Assembly (NCBI GenBank): GCA_021324635.1
Contig: JAJPIS010000124.1
Location: forward strand, 1-34,244
Source of the DNA: Gemmatimonadota bacterium
Lineage (GTDB): Bacteria > Gemmatimonadota > Gemmatimonadetes > Gemmatimonadales > Gemmatimonadaceae
DNA: 34,244 bases
Reading direction: 5' to 3'
Part shown: positions 1 through 11,200 of the stretch, piece after piece
Numbering within the stretch: the first letter of the stretch is position 1
Layout: each line of letters starts with the position of its first letter
Position numbers and translations under genes: made by a program
Notes under the pieces: model-generated
The model's database searches: none
Told to the model about the DNA's origin: nothing
The model's input: only the letters and a program-made list of their open reading frames with translations

Positions 1-694
1 AGTAGAGATCGCTCCGGCCGTCGATCTCCCGATCGCCCGCGCACTGCTCCGGGCTCATGTACGCGGGAGTGCCGATCGCGACCCCGGTCGCCGTCAGCCG
101 GGAGTCGGTGCCGGCGGTCACGGCGCGGGCGATCCCGAAGTCCGTGACCATGACGCGCTCGCGATCGGTGGCGAGCAGGATGTTGTCCGGCTTGATGTCG
201 CGGTGGATCACCCCGCGGGAATGGGCGTAGGCGAGCGCGCTCGCGACTTCGCGCAGGATCCGCCGCGCCTCGGCGGGCGGGAGCGGCCCGCCGGCGCCCT
301 TGAGCCGCTGCGCCAGCGTCTCGCCGTCGACGAACGCCATGACGAAGTAGACCAGCCCGCCGCGCTCATCGACCGCGTAGATCGGGACGATGTTCGGATG
401 GGCGAGCTGGGCCGCCGTCTCGGCCTCCTGGAGGAACCGCGTGCGGATCTCCGCGCGGAACGCGAGGTCCGGCGGCAGCACCTTGACGGCGACCGGGCGC
501 TTGAGGCGACGGTCGACCGCCCGGTAGACGATCCCCATCCCCCCGCGCCCCACCTCGCGGTCGAGATCGAACGTCGGGGCCAGGACCTCCTGCATCCGCG
601 CGGTCAACTCGGCGTCGTTCGCCGGTGGGAACGGCGCGACCGGGGCGGGGGGCTCGGGCGTGGGCGGTGGCGAGGACGGCTCTGGGAGGGACAC
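1..694 (-). CDS. Serine/threonine protein kinase, 3' part missing (cut by window edge)
   Basis: Hanks-type kinase that transfers ATP phosphate to Ser/Thr of target proteins. The sequence shows the glycine loop GRGGMGIVY (about residues 49-57), the ATP-binding Lys71 in AVKVL, the catalytic loop HRDIKPDN (164-171), DFG (185-187) and the GTPAYMSPEQ activation segment (209-218). The gene runs off the window after residue 231, so the C-lobe end and any transmembrane or sensor domain are not visible. A GTG at 692-694 is the chosen start because the frame closes upstream at a TAG and it gives a Pro-rich 30-residue leader before the domain. ATG 34 codons downstream is an alternative. No clear Shine-Dalgarno site is visible. 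It lies downstream of a small lipoprotein gene on the same strand, separated by 265 bp with two palindromes, so co-transcription is doubtful. Confidence 0.93.
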   Translation of the reverse strand, partial: MSLPEPSSPPPTPEPPAPVAPFPPANDAELTARMQEVLAPTFDLDREVGRGGMGIVYRAVDRRLKRPVAVKVLPPDLAFRAEIRTRFLQEAETAAQLAHPNIVPIYAVDERGGLVYFVMAFVDGETLAQRLKGAGGPLPPAEARRILREVASALAYAHSRGVIHRDIKPDNILLATDRERVMVTDFGIARAVTAGTDSRLTATGVAIGTPAYMSPEQCAGDREIDGRSDLY

Positions 695-777
695 GCGGTC
701 GGCAGTCGTGCGCTGGCGGTGAGGCGGAGCCCCCGACTAGCGCGGCAAACGAGAAAGCTACAGCGCCCGCCCGCCCG

Positions 778-809
778 CCGTAGGGGCGGCATGAATGCCG
801 CCCCTACGG
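778..809. repeat. Perfect palindrome of the GGGGCGGCAT/ATGCCGCCCC family
   Basis: A 32-nt inverted repeat with 15-bp arms (CCGTAGGGGCGGCAT and its complement) around a central GA. The core GGCGGCAT...ATGCCGCC recurs in the array at 28352-28623, so this is a dispersed REP-like element present at two or more loci in the window. It lies between the lipoprotein gene and the kinase gene. Short ORFs across it are likely artefacts. Confidence 0.85.
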
Positions 810-858
810 TCCGCGCACGCGACGGCGGCCCGCCCTCCCACCCGTCGTTGCCGTTCCG

Positions 859-897
859 GGTGCCAGGGGTCATCGCGAAGCGATTACCCCTGGCACC
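859..897. repeat. Long near-perfect hairpin (18-bp stem, GAA loop)
   Basis: Arms GGTGCCAGGGGT (859-870) and ACCCCTGGCACC (886-897) pair perfectly. After one C/T mismatch (871/885), ATCGC pairs with GCGAT around the loop GAA (877-879), giving 17 of 18 pairs. It lies about 60 nt past the lipoprotein stop on the minus strand. No T-run follows on either strand, so it is not a classical intrinsic terminator; it could be a REP-type element or an RNA-stabilising stem. Confidence 0.85.
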
Positions 898-959
898 ATC
901 CCAAAAACCGTTCACTGGGTGGCCGCGCGGGACGCGGGCCCCCGCGGGCCGCGCCGGCG

Positions 960-1367
960 TCAATACGGCGCGATCGTCAGTTGGATCTGGTCGCCCGGAT
1001 TGACCACGACGTCCTCGCCGACCTCGGCCGCCCGGCCGCCGACCGGGTCGGCGAGGAAGTGCAGGTGTGCGGACCCGCCGTCCACCACACTGCGCGGGAT
1101 CTCCATCGTCGCCGTCGAGTGGCCGGTGGCGATGCCCAGACGCAGCCGCTGCCCGGCCTCGGTGATCACGTAGACGTCGTAGTCGGGGAAGTTCTGGTTC
1201 TCGACCGTCAGCGTCGCCGGGCCGGCGACGATCTCCTCGTTGGGTCCGTGTCGCCGGCAGCCCACCACGAGCGGCAGCCCGACCAGCGCCATGGCAAGCC
1301 ACGTCATCGACCCGCGCCCGCCAGTCCCGCCATCCCTGCCAGCCCCGCCGCCTCTGGATCCCGACAT
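960..1367 (-). CDS. Small predicted lipoprotein of unknown function
   Basis: A 135-residue protein with a Gly/Arg-rich N-terminal stretch, a hydrophobic segment and the lipobox VVGC, so the mature lipoprotein would start at that Cys. The mature part of about 95 residues is rich in short beta-like stretches (TLTVENQNF, DVYVITEAG, TATMEIP, AHLHFLADP, GDQIQLTIAPY) and looks like a compact beta-sandwich. I do not recognise the family. The ATG at 1367 is preferred because GAGGAGG lies 5 nt upstream. A second ATG at 1307 would start directly at the signal peptide (MTWLAMALVG) but lacks a ribosome site. The gene is divergent from ppk2, which starts 95 bp away. Confidence 0.75.
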   Translation of the reverse strand: MSGSRGGGAGRDGGTGGRGSMTWLAMALVGLPLVVGCRRHGPNEEIVAGPATLTVENQNFPDYDVYVITEAGQRLRLGIATGHSTATMEIPRSVVDGGSAHLHFLADPVGGRAAEVGEDVVVNPGDQIQLTIAPY

Positions 1368-1446
1368 GTGGCCTCCTCGAAGAAGGGGCCGGCGCACGTG
1401 GGTGTGCGCTGCGGCGCCGGCCGATCCGCAACGGAGCGGCTCGCTG

Positions 1447-1452
1447 TATAAT
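1447..1452 (+). promoter_or_regulatory. Consensus -10 box before ppk2, near-leaderless start
   Basis: TATAAT lies 9 nt before the ppk2 ATG at 1462 in otherwise GC-rich DNA. A transcript starting at the normal distance would begin about 1-3 nt before the ATG. No -35 hexamer and no Shine-Dalgarno site are apparent. Confidence 0.45.
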
Positions 1453-1461
1453 GCACGATCC

Positions 1462-2262
1462 ATGCGTCCCGCACCTGTGCCGCCGGGCCGGCGCGTCCCG
1501 CTGCGCAACCGTGATGCCGCGCCCCCGCCGGGGCTTCCCCAGGATCTCCACACCGCAACGGACCGCCTGCTCGAGCAGCTGGCCGAGCGCCAGGCGGCGC
1601 TGTACGCCGAAGGGACGCGGGCGGTGCTGGTCGTCATTCAGGGGCGCGACGCGTCGGGGAAGGACGCGACGATCAAGGCCGTCTGCGGAGCCTTCAATCC
1701 CCAGGGATGCGCCGTCACGAGCTTCAAGGCGCCGACGGCGACCGAGCTCGCGCACGACTATCTGTGGCGCGCCCATCTCGCCGCACCCGCCCGACGGATG
1801 GTGGGCGTCTTCAACCGGTCGCACTACGAGGACGTCCTCGTGGCGCGCGTCGACCGGCTGGTGCCGCGCCGCGTCTGGATGCAGCGCTATCGGCAGATCA
1901 ACGAGTTCGAGCGCACGCTGAGCGAATGCGGCACGACGATCGTCAAGCTCTGCCTCCACGTCTCGAGGGGCGAGCAACGGCGGCGACTCGTCGAGCGCCT
2001 CACCGATCCCAGAAAGAGCTGGAAGTTCTCCGAGGATGACCTCACCGCGCGTGCGCGCTGGGACGACTACACGACCGCGTACCGCGACATGCTCGCGCGG
2101 TGCAGCACGCGATGGGCTCCCTGGTACGTCATCCCCGCCGACGACAAGCACGCCCGCAACTACCTGGCGGCGAGCGTCATCGGATCGGCGTTGGCACGGA
2201 TCCGGCCTCGGTACCCCGCGCCCGACGCCACGCTCCTCGCACGGATGCGGAAGCTGGTGTGA
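1462..2262 (+). CDS. ppk2: Polyphosphate kinase 2 family protein (PPK2)
   Basis: PPK2 enzymes transfer phosphate between polyphosphate and nucleotides in the cytoplasm. The 266-residue protein has the Walker A motif GRDASGKD (61-68), the Walker B region FNRSHYEDVL (117-126) and the conserved C-terminal block WKFSEDD...RWDDY...APWYVIPADDKHARN (about 187-233). Length and motifs fit the single-domain PPK2 group; the resemblance is closest to class III proteins, but the substrate (AMP, ADP or GDP) cannot be read from sequence. The residue after KD in the P-loop is Ala where Gly is common. The ATG at 1462 was chosen because it follows a TATAAT box and starts just before the family-like N-terminus; the frame is open further upstream. 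The glucan synthase gene starts 27 bp downstream, so the two may be co-transcribed. Confidence 0.92.
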   Translation: MRPAPVPPGRRVPLRNRDAAPPPGLPQDLHTATDRLLEQLAERQAALYAEGTRAVLVVIQGRDASGKDATIKAVCGAFNPQGCAVTSFKAPTATELAHDYLWRAHLAAPARRMVGVFNRSHYEDVLVARVDRLVPRRVWMQRYRQINEFERTLSECGTTIVKLCLHVSRGEQRRRLVERLTDPRKSWKFSEDDLTARARWDDYTTAYRDMLARCSTRWAPWYVIPADDKHARNYLAASVIGSALARIRPRYPAPDATLLARMRKLV

Positions 2263-2289
2263 TCTCTCCCCCTGGCTACTTTTCCACCC

Positions 2290-5200
2290 GTGGCGAGTGT
2301 GCTTCCCCCGGCGAGACCGCGCAGCCTGTTCGCTCGTCTGTTCGCGCGGCCCGTGGGCGCGGCGTGGCGGGTGGGCAGCGGCGCGGACGCGGAGCGATTT
2401 GCCGGTCCCATCCGTGGCGAGCTGCTGGGGGCTGAAGGACTCGCGGAGCATGCGCGAGCGCTCGCGCGCCAGCAGCGAGTGGTCTCCGCCAGCGCCCGAC
2501 CGCTCGCACGCGGCGGGCGACCCCTCCTCGAGCGGCTAGACGACACCCGGCGGATCCTCGAGACGGCGCGCGATACGCTCGCCGCCGCCGTCGAGCGCGG
2601 GGCCGACATCAGCCCGGCCGGCGAGTGGCTCCTCGACAACTTCTACGTGATCCAGGAGCACCTCCGGGAGATCCGCGCCAGCATGCCGCGCGGTTACTAC
2701 CGGGAGCTGCCGAAGCTCGCGGCCGGCACGCTGGCCGGGTACCCGCGCGTCTACGAGCTCGCCATCAGCCTGATCGGGAATACCGAGGGGCACGTCGAGC
2801 TGGAGAACGTGCAGCTCTTCGTCCGCGAGTTTCAGCGCGGTGCGACGCTGACGACCGGCGAGCTGTGGGCCGTGCCGACGATGCTCCGCCTCGGCCTCAT
2901 GGAGAACATCCGCCGGATGGCGCTCCGCACGGTGCAGCGCCTCGAGGAGGTGGAGGCGGCCGATCGATGGGCCGAACGACTGCGGGAGTCGAGCGACGAG
3001 GGGCCGGCGGCGCTGGCCACGGCGCTCGCCGGGTTCGTGAGCGGGCACCCCACGCTGACCCCGACGTTCGTCGCGCGCTTCCTCCAGCAGCTCCGGACCT
3101 ACCAGACGAACTTCACGCCGCTCGTCTGGCTCGAGCAGTGGATCGCCGAGGACAGCCTGAGCGCCGAGGACGCGATCGGCCGATCCAATCAGCGGCTCGC
3201 GATGACGCAGGTGATGATGGCCAACAGCATCACGAGCCTGCGCACGATCGCCCGCCTCGACTGGTCGGCGTTCGTGGAGGGGGCGAGCGCGGTCGAGGCG
3301 GTGCTGCGTCGCGATCCGACGAACGACTACCCGCGCATGACCTTCGGCACGCGAGACCAGTACCGTCACGTCATCGAAGACATCGCGAAGGGGACCGGAC
3401 TCGAGGAACGCGACGTCGCGCAGCGGGCGTTGGAACTCGCGCAGCGGGCGGCGGCGGCCGGCGGCCCGGGCACATCAGCCACCGCCGCCGCGGCGCGCGA
3501 CGGCGCCGCCCCGCCCACCTCAGCCCCCGCCCCGGCCGCCGCCCCCGCCGCGCCCGCCCCGGTGGCGCCCGCCGTCGCCGATCCGACGACCGACCGGCGT
3601 CCGGCGCACGTCGGCCACTACCTCGTGGGGGAAGGGCGTGGGCTCCTCGAGGCGGTGACGCGCTTCCGGCCGCCCTGGCGTCTCCGGTTGCACCGGCGCG
3701 TGCTGGCGCACGCCGACAGCGTCTACTTCGGCGGCATCGCGGTGGTCACCCTCGCCCTGCTGGCGATCGCCTTCCGCCTCGTCGGGCCACTCGGGCCGGT
3801 GCCCCAGCTCCTCGTGCTCGCGTTCGCGCTCGTCCCGGCGAACGACATCGCGATCAACATCATCCATCAGGTCCTGACGGTCCTGCTCCCGCCGCGCGTG
3901 CTCCCCAAGCTCGATTTCGAGGAGTCGGGGATCCCGGCCGACTCGAGCGCCGTCGTCGTCGTGCCGATCCTGCTCGGGAACATCGAGGCGGTGAAGGAGG
4001 CGCTCGAGCACCTGGAGGTGCAGTTTCTCGCCAACCGCGATTCGCATCTCCAGTTCGCGCTCCTCAGCGACTTCACCGACGCCCCGGCCGCCACCCGCGA
4101 GGGGGACGGCGCCATCCTCGACGCGGCCGTGCGCGGCGTGCAGGCCCTCAACGAGCGGTACCCGGCGCCGGCCGGGCATGGCGACACGTTCTTCCTCTTC
4201 CACCGCCACCGGCTCTGGAACGAGCGCCAGGCGGCCTGGCTCGGATGGGAGCGCAAGCGCGGCAAGCTCGCGCAGTTCAACCGGTACCTGCGCGGCGGGG
4301 CGCGCGAGGCGTTCTCGGTCGTGGTCGGCGATACGCGCGTCCTGCGGAACGCCCGCTATGTCGTGACCCTCGACTCCGACACGGTGCTACCGCGCGGCGC
4401 CGCCGCGACGCTCGTCGGAGCGATGGCACATCCGCTCAACCGCGCGATCTACGACCCGGCGAGCGGGCGCGTCGTGGCCGGCTACGCGATCCTCCAGCCA
4501 CGCATCGGGATCACCCTCACGAGCGCGAACCGGTCGCGCTTCGCCTCGATCTATTCCGGGCACCCCGGGGTCGACCCCTATACGACCGCCGTCTCGGACG
4601 TCTATCAGGATCTCTACGCCGAGGGGAGCTACACGGGGAAGGGCATCTACGACATCGACGCCTTCGAGCTCGCGACGCACGGGCGGTTTCCCGAGAACAC
4701 GCTGCTGAGCCACGACCTGATCGAGGGTGCGTACGGCAGGGCGGCGCTCGCGACGGACGTCGAGCTGTTCGACGATTTCCCCACCCGGTACCTCACGTTC
4801 ACGCGGCGGAAGCACCGCTGGATCCGCGGCGACTGGCAGTTGCTCCGCTGGCTCGGTGCCCGCGTGCCCGGGCCCGATGGGCCGGAGCCCAATCGACTCT
4901 CGGCCATCTCGCGCTGGAAGATCTTCGACAACCTCCGCCGGAGCGTGGTGGAGATCGCCCAGCTGGTGCTGCTCGTCGCCGGCTGGCTCGTCCTCCCGGG
5001 GACGGCTCGCCTCTGGACGTTCCTGGCGCTGGCCGGGATCGCCTCTCCGTGGGCGTTCTCGCTCGCCCTGGCCCTGGTCCGGCCGCCGGGTGGCAAGTCG
5101 TGGCGGGCCTACTACCGGTCGGTCGGACGCGACGCCGTCACGAGCGCCCAGCAGTTCGCGCTGGCGGTCGTCTTCCTGCCGCACCAGGCGGTCGTATCGG

Positions 5201-8200
5201 CGGACGCGATCCTGCGAACGCTCTGGCGGCTGTTCGTGACCCGGCGCAACCTGCTGGAGTGGCAGACCGCGTCGCAGGTCGAGCGCGTCCTCGGGACCGG
5301 CTCGCCGCGCGAGGTCTGGCGCCGGATGGCGCCGGCGGTCGCGGTCGCGGCGGTGATCGCCGTGCTCGTCGGGCTTCGCGCGATCTTCGCCCGGGGGACG
5401 TCCTGGGCCGCGCTCCACCCGGTGCTGTACCTCGAGGTCACGCTCCCGCTGATCGCGCTCTGGGCCGCGAGCCCGCACTTCGCCAACGCCCTGAGCGCCC
5501 CGGCGGTGCGACGGGAGCGGCGGCTGTCGGCGAGCGAGCGGTGGACGGCGCTCCGGTATGCGCTGTTGCACTGGCGGTACTTCGATCGCTTCGTGACCGC
5601 CGAGACCCAATGGCTCGCGCCCGACAACTTCCAGGAGGATCCGGCCCCGGTCGTCGCGCCGCGGACGTCGCCCACGAACATCGGGCTCCAGCTCCTGGGC
5701 ATCGTGAGCGCCTACGATCTCGGGTTCCTCTCCTGTGGCGCGATGATCGAGCGGCTCGAGCTGGTGTTCCGCTCGCTCGAGCGCATGGAGCGCTTCCGCG
5801 GTCACTTTTACAACTGGTACGACCTCGCCGAGCTGCGGGTGCTGGAGCCGCAGTATATCTCGACCGTCGACAGCGGGAACCTCGCCGGGCACCTCCTGGC
5901 GCTCAAGCAGGCCTGTGTCGCGATCGGCGACGACCCGGTGGCCGACGGCCGCGTCTGGGATGCGCTCTCGACGTCGCTCACCATGGCGGCCGAGGAGCTG
6001 CGCGGCGCCGCATCGTCGGGCGCGGTCGACAGTCCACGCCAGTGGCAAGCGGTGCTGGAAGCGGCCGAGCGCGTCCGGGCGGTGCTCGCCTCGCTCCCGC
6101 AGGCGGCGGCCCGGTCACCCGCGACGGCAGCCGTCGCCGCGGGGACCGACGATGCGGCCGCCCACGTCCGCTCGATCGAGATGCTGCTCGACCGACTCCG
6201 CGCGGCCGAGCGCGTCCTCGTCGACCGTGGCGCGACCCAGACGCCAACCGGAGTCGTGGGGGCCTCGGCCAGTGCCTCGGCGAGTGCCCCGGCGAGTGCC
6301 CCGGCGGGCCCCGCCAGCGGCGCCTCGGCCGACGCGCCGATCGACGGCTCACTCGCCGCGCCCGCGGCGCCGGCCGCGCCGGCCGCGTCTGACGCGAGCG
6401 AGCATCCTGCCACGGCCGAGCACGACATCGATGCCGCCGCGATGCGACGCGCCGAGGAGTCGCGCGCGGCGATCGCGCTCGCCTATACGCCGGCGCCGGC
6501 GACCGAGCCCGCGACCGCGTGGCTCACCTGGGCTCGCGCGCTCCTCGAGCGCCACCTCACCGAGCTCGCGGCGATCGGGCTGGCCACCGGCCCCAGGCTC
6601 GAAGGGGACGGAGACCGGACCGTGCCGGCCGGCGCCGGCGGCGCGGTCCCGAGCGTCACCGGCCGGATGCCGACGCTGCGGGAGGCGGCGCGGACCTCCG
6701 GGTACGCCGCCGAGCAGCTGCAGCGGCTCCACGTGCTCGCCGAGCGCGCCGAGGCGTACGCGATGGAGATGGACTTCCGCTTTCTGTTCGACTCGCGGCG
6801 GAAGATCTTCGCCATCGGCTATCAGGTCGGCACCTCGTCGCTCGACGCATCGTACTACGACCTCCTCGCGTCGGAGGCGCGGCTGGCCAGCTACGTCGCG
6901 ATCGCCAAGAACGACGTGCCGGTCGAGCACTGGTTCCGGCTCGGACGCTCGCTCACCACGGCGGCCGGCGAGACGGCCCTGATCTCGTGGAGCGGGAGCA
7001 TGTTCGAGTACCTGATGCCGGCGCTCGTCATGGAGTCGTTCCCGTTCACCCTCCTCGACCAGACCTACAACGGCGCCGTCGCCCGGCAGATTGCCTATGC
7101 GCGCGAGCGGGGCGTGCCGTGGGGCGTCTCCGAGTCGGCCTACAACGCGCGCGACCGGAACCAGGTCTATCAGTACCGGGCCTTCGGGGTCCCGGACCTG
7201 GCGCTCAAGCGCGGACTGTCGCGGGACCTGGTGGTGGCGCCGTACGCCACGCTCCTGGCACTCGCGATCGAGCCGCACCAGGCGATGCGCAACCTCGCGG
7301 CCCTCGAGGGCGAAGGGGCCCTTGGCCCGTTCGGCTTTCGCGACTCGGTCGACTATACGCGCCCCGTCCCGGGCACCCGGAAGGCGATCGTGTGCGCCTA
7401 CATGGCGCACCACATCGGCATGGGCCTCATGGCGCTCAACAACGCCATCAACCGCCAGATCTGGCCCCGCCGCTTCCACGCCGATGCCCTCGTCCGGTCG
7501 GCGGAGCTCGTCCTGTTCGAGCGCATCCCGCGGCGGTTCGAGACGCAGGAGGCGCAGACGGGCGAGCGCGACGAGCGGCCGCGCCGCGGCGGTCCGGCGA
7601 TCGAGAAGCCGTCCGCCCGATCGGTCGACACGCCGCACACGCCGCGCCCCCGCCTCGCCCTGCTCGGCCACGCGCCCTACACCGTCATGACCACCAACGG
7701 TGGGGGCGGCTACAGCCGCTTCAACGGCATCGATGTCACCCGCTGGCGCGCCGACGGGACGTTGGATCAGACCGGCCAGTGGTGCTACATCAAGGATGTC
7801 ACCAGCGCGGGGTCCGCCGTCCCGGTGACGCGCACCCGGCTCTGGTCGGCCGCCTATCAGCCCGTCGCCGCGCCGCCCGACTGGTACCGGGCCACCTTCG
7901 CGACCGATCGCGCGACGTTCCAGCGACGCGACGCCGACATCGAGACCCGCCTCGAGGTCACCGTCGTGCCGGACGACGCCGCCGAGGTCCGGCGGCTCAC
8001 CCTCACCAACCACGGCTCGAGCACACGCGAGCTGGAGCTCACGAGCTACGGTGAGATCGTGCTCGCACCGCACGACGCCGACCGGCAGGGGGCGGCGTTC
8101 TCCAGCCTGTTCGTCGAAACGGAGTGGTTGCCGGCGAGCGCGGCGATCCTCGCCTCCCGCCGCCCCCGGTCCGCCGCCGAGCGGCCGGTCTGGGGCGTGC

Positions 8201-11200
8201 ACGTCGTCGCCGTCGGCGGAGGACACGGGTCGGCCGGCCGCGAGCTCGTCGGCACCGCGTCGTGTGAGACCGATCGCGCCCGGTTCCTTGGCCGCGCCCG
8301 CGGGGTGCGGTGCCCGGCCGCGCTCGACGATGCGGCCGACGGGCCGCTGAGCGGCACGACCGGCGCCGTGCTCGATCCGGTGTGTGCGATCCGGGTGCGG
8401 GTGCGGATCGGGCCCGGTCTCTCGGTGCGCGTCGCCTTCACGACCCTCGTCGCCCCGGATCGCGATCGGGCGGTGGAGCTGGCCGACCGTTACCACGATT
8501 CCTACAGCGCCCAACGCGCGCTCGACCTGTCGTGGATGCAGGCACAGGTGGAGCTGCGCGAGCTGGGGATCTCCCCGGCCGACGCCGCCCTGTACCAGGA
8601 CATCGCGGGCTATCTCATGTACACGACGTCGGCCGTGCGCGCGCCCCAACGCGACCTGCTGGCCGCCCGCCGAGGACAGGATGCCCTCTGGGCCCACGGG
8701 ATCTCGGGCGATTACCCGATCCTCCTCGCGCCGGTCGAGTCCACGGCCGGCGTCCCGACGGTCCGCGAGCTGCTCGCCGCCCATCACTACTGGCGGCTCA
8801 AGGGTGTGACGGTCGATCTCGTCCTGCTCAACTGCTACCCGCCGACGTACCTCCAGGAGCTCCAGGAGGCGTTGGTGACGACCGTCATGGGGTCGACCGA
8901 GGCATCGCTCCTCGACAAACCGGGAGGCGTGTTCATCCGCCGGCGCGACCTCATGCCCCCGGACGACGTGGCGGCCCTGCGCGCGCTGGCGAGCGTCGAG
9001 GTGCCGTGCGACGGCGGGTTGCGGCTGGCCGAGATCCTGGAAGTGCCCGAGGTGGCGCCGGACTACCCGGCGGTGTTCGTACCGCGGGTGCAGACGGCCA
9101 ACGCGATCGTGACCCCGAGCACGCTCGCGGCGGCGGCGGCCCGGAACGCGGTCGAGGGGAACGGCGACACGCGGCAGGCCGCGCAGTCGAGCACGACCGG
9201 CTCCACGTCGGCTCCGGCGTCGGCTCCCGCGTCGGCTCCCACGTCAGGCGGGGCGATCGGCGCCGCCTCTGGCCCGGCGGCCGGCATGGACGGCGCGGTC
9301 CGCCGACTGGCGCCCGTCGTCACGATCGGTGCCGGGTCGGCGGCCGGTGGCGGCCGGAGTGGCGATGCCACCAATCCGCCGGGCACGGCGGGCGTCGGGG
9401 ACGGGACGGACTCGCGCGATGGCGCGGCCGGCGACCGCGGCGCGCTCGCCCCGGCGCGGCCGGGCGGGGCCGGCGGGATCGACCCGCCGGTCCTTCGCAC
9501 CGCCGGATGGGCCGCCGGCGCGCGGGCGATCGCCGCGTCGGCGCATCCCAACGGCCTCGGGGGCCTCGCGGCCGACGGCGCGTACGAGATCGTCCTTCGC
9601 GACGACGCGACGACACCCGCGCCCTGGTGCAACGTGATCGCCAACGAGCGCGGAGGCTTCGTCGTCTCCGAGAGCGGCACCGGATGCACCTGGGTCGACA
9701 GCAGCTACTTCTACCGGCTCACCCCCTGGCGGAACGATCCGGTCAGCGATCCGTGCACCGATGTCCTCTATCTGCGCGACGACGAGACGGGGGAGGTGTG
9801 GACGGTCACGCCGCTCCCCGTCCGCCATGCGTCGCCCTATCTCGTGCGCCACTCGCCGGGGAGCACCGAGTTCCGCCACACGCACGCCGGGATCGCGGCC
9901 ACGTTGACGGTCGGGATGGCACCGACCGATCCGGTCAGGATCGCCGTCCTCACGATTGCGAACGAGACCAACCACGCCCGCCGGCTCACCGTCACCAGCT
10001 ATGTCGAGTGGGTGCTCGGGGTCGCGCGTGAGGTGACCCGGCACCACGTGCGCACGACGTTCGATCGCGAGACGGAGGCGCTGTTCGCGCAGAACGGCTT
10101 CGACCCACAGTTCTCGGGGCTGGTCGCCTTCGCCGCGCTCAGCGAGCCGGTGAGCGGGCAGACGGGGGACCGGCGGGAATTCCTCGGCAGGAACGGCGAC
10201 TACGCCGACCCGGCGGCGCTCCGGCGCGCGCTCCTGGCCGAGGCCAACGGGGTCGGCCTCGACCCCTGTGCGGCCCTCCAGTGCGATGTCACACTCGGCC
10301 CCGGCGAGACGCGAACGATCGTCGCCATCCTCGGCGCCGCGCAGGGCCAGGGCGCGGCCAGGCAGCTCGTGCGCGCCTACAAGGACCGCGAGTCGGCCCG
10401 GCGTGCGCTCCTGGCCGCGCGCGCACAGTGGCAGACGCGGCTGTCGACCGTGACCGTGCGCACGCCCGTGCCGGAGTTCGACGCCCTGCTCAACGGGTGG
10501 CTCCTGTATCAGGCGCTGTCGTGCCGCATGTGGGGCCGCACGGCCGTCTACCAGTCGAGCGGGGCGTACGGGTTCCGCGACCAGCTCCAGGATTGCTGCG
10601 CCTTCCTCTATGCCGAGCCGGGCGTGGCCCGCGCGCACATCGTGCGGTCGGCCGGGCGCCAGTTCAAGGAAGGAGATGTGCAGCACTGGTGGCATCCCCA
10701 GACGGGGCAGGGGGTCCGCACCCGCTTCTCCGACGATCTCGTCTGGCTCCCGTTCGTCGTCGACCGCTACGTCACCGTGACCGGCGATCTCGGCGTTCTG
10801 GACGAACGGGCGCCGTTTCTCACGACCCGCACCCTCGAGCCGCAAGAGCAGGAGCTGTACAATCGGCCCGATGTCTCGGGGGAGGAGGGGACCGTCTACG
10901 AGCACTGCGTCCGCGCGCTCGACCGGGCGACGACCGTCGGCCCGCACGGCCTGCCGCTGATCGGCAGCGGCGACTGGAACGACGGATACAATCGGGTGGG
11001 GATCGAGGGACGGGGCGAGAGTGTGTGGCTCGCCTGGTTCCTGATCGCGACGCTGCATCGGTTCGCGACGCACTGTGACGCGCGGGGGGATGCCGCGACG
11101 GCCCAGGATTTCCGCCGCAAGGCGGACGCGTACGCGGCGGCGGTCGAGGCGACCGCGTGGGATGGCCACTGGTACCGGCGCGCCTACTTCGACGACGGCA

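Noticed and set aside
604-2451. Long minus-strand frame across the kinase start, the spacer, the lipoprotein and ppk2
   Set aside because: It is Arg/Pro/Ala/Gly-rich shadow coding of GC-rich DNA and overlaps well-supported genes on both strands.
6349-8787. 812-residue minus-strand frame inside ndvB
   Set aside because: It has the composition of an antisense shadow (Arg, Gly, Asp, Val rich, no motifs) and lies wholly within the cyclic glucan synthase gene.
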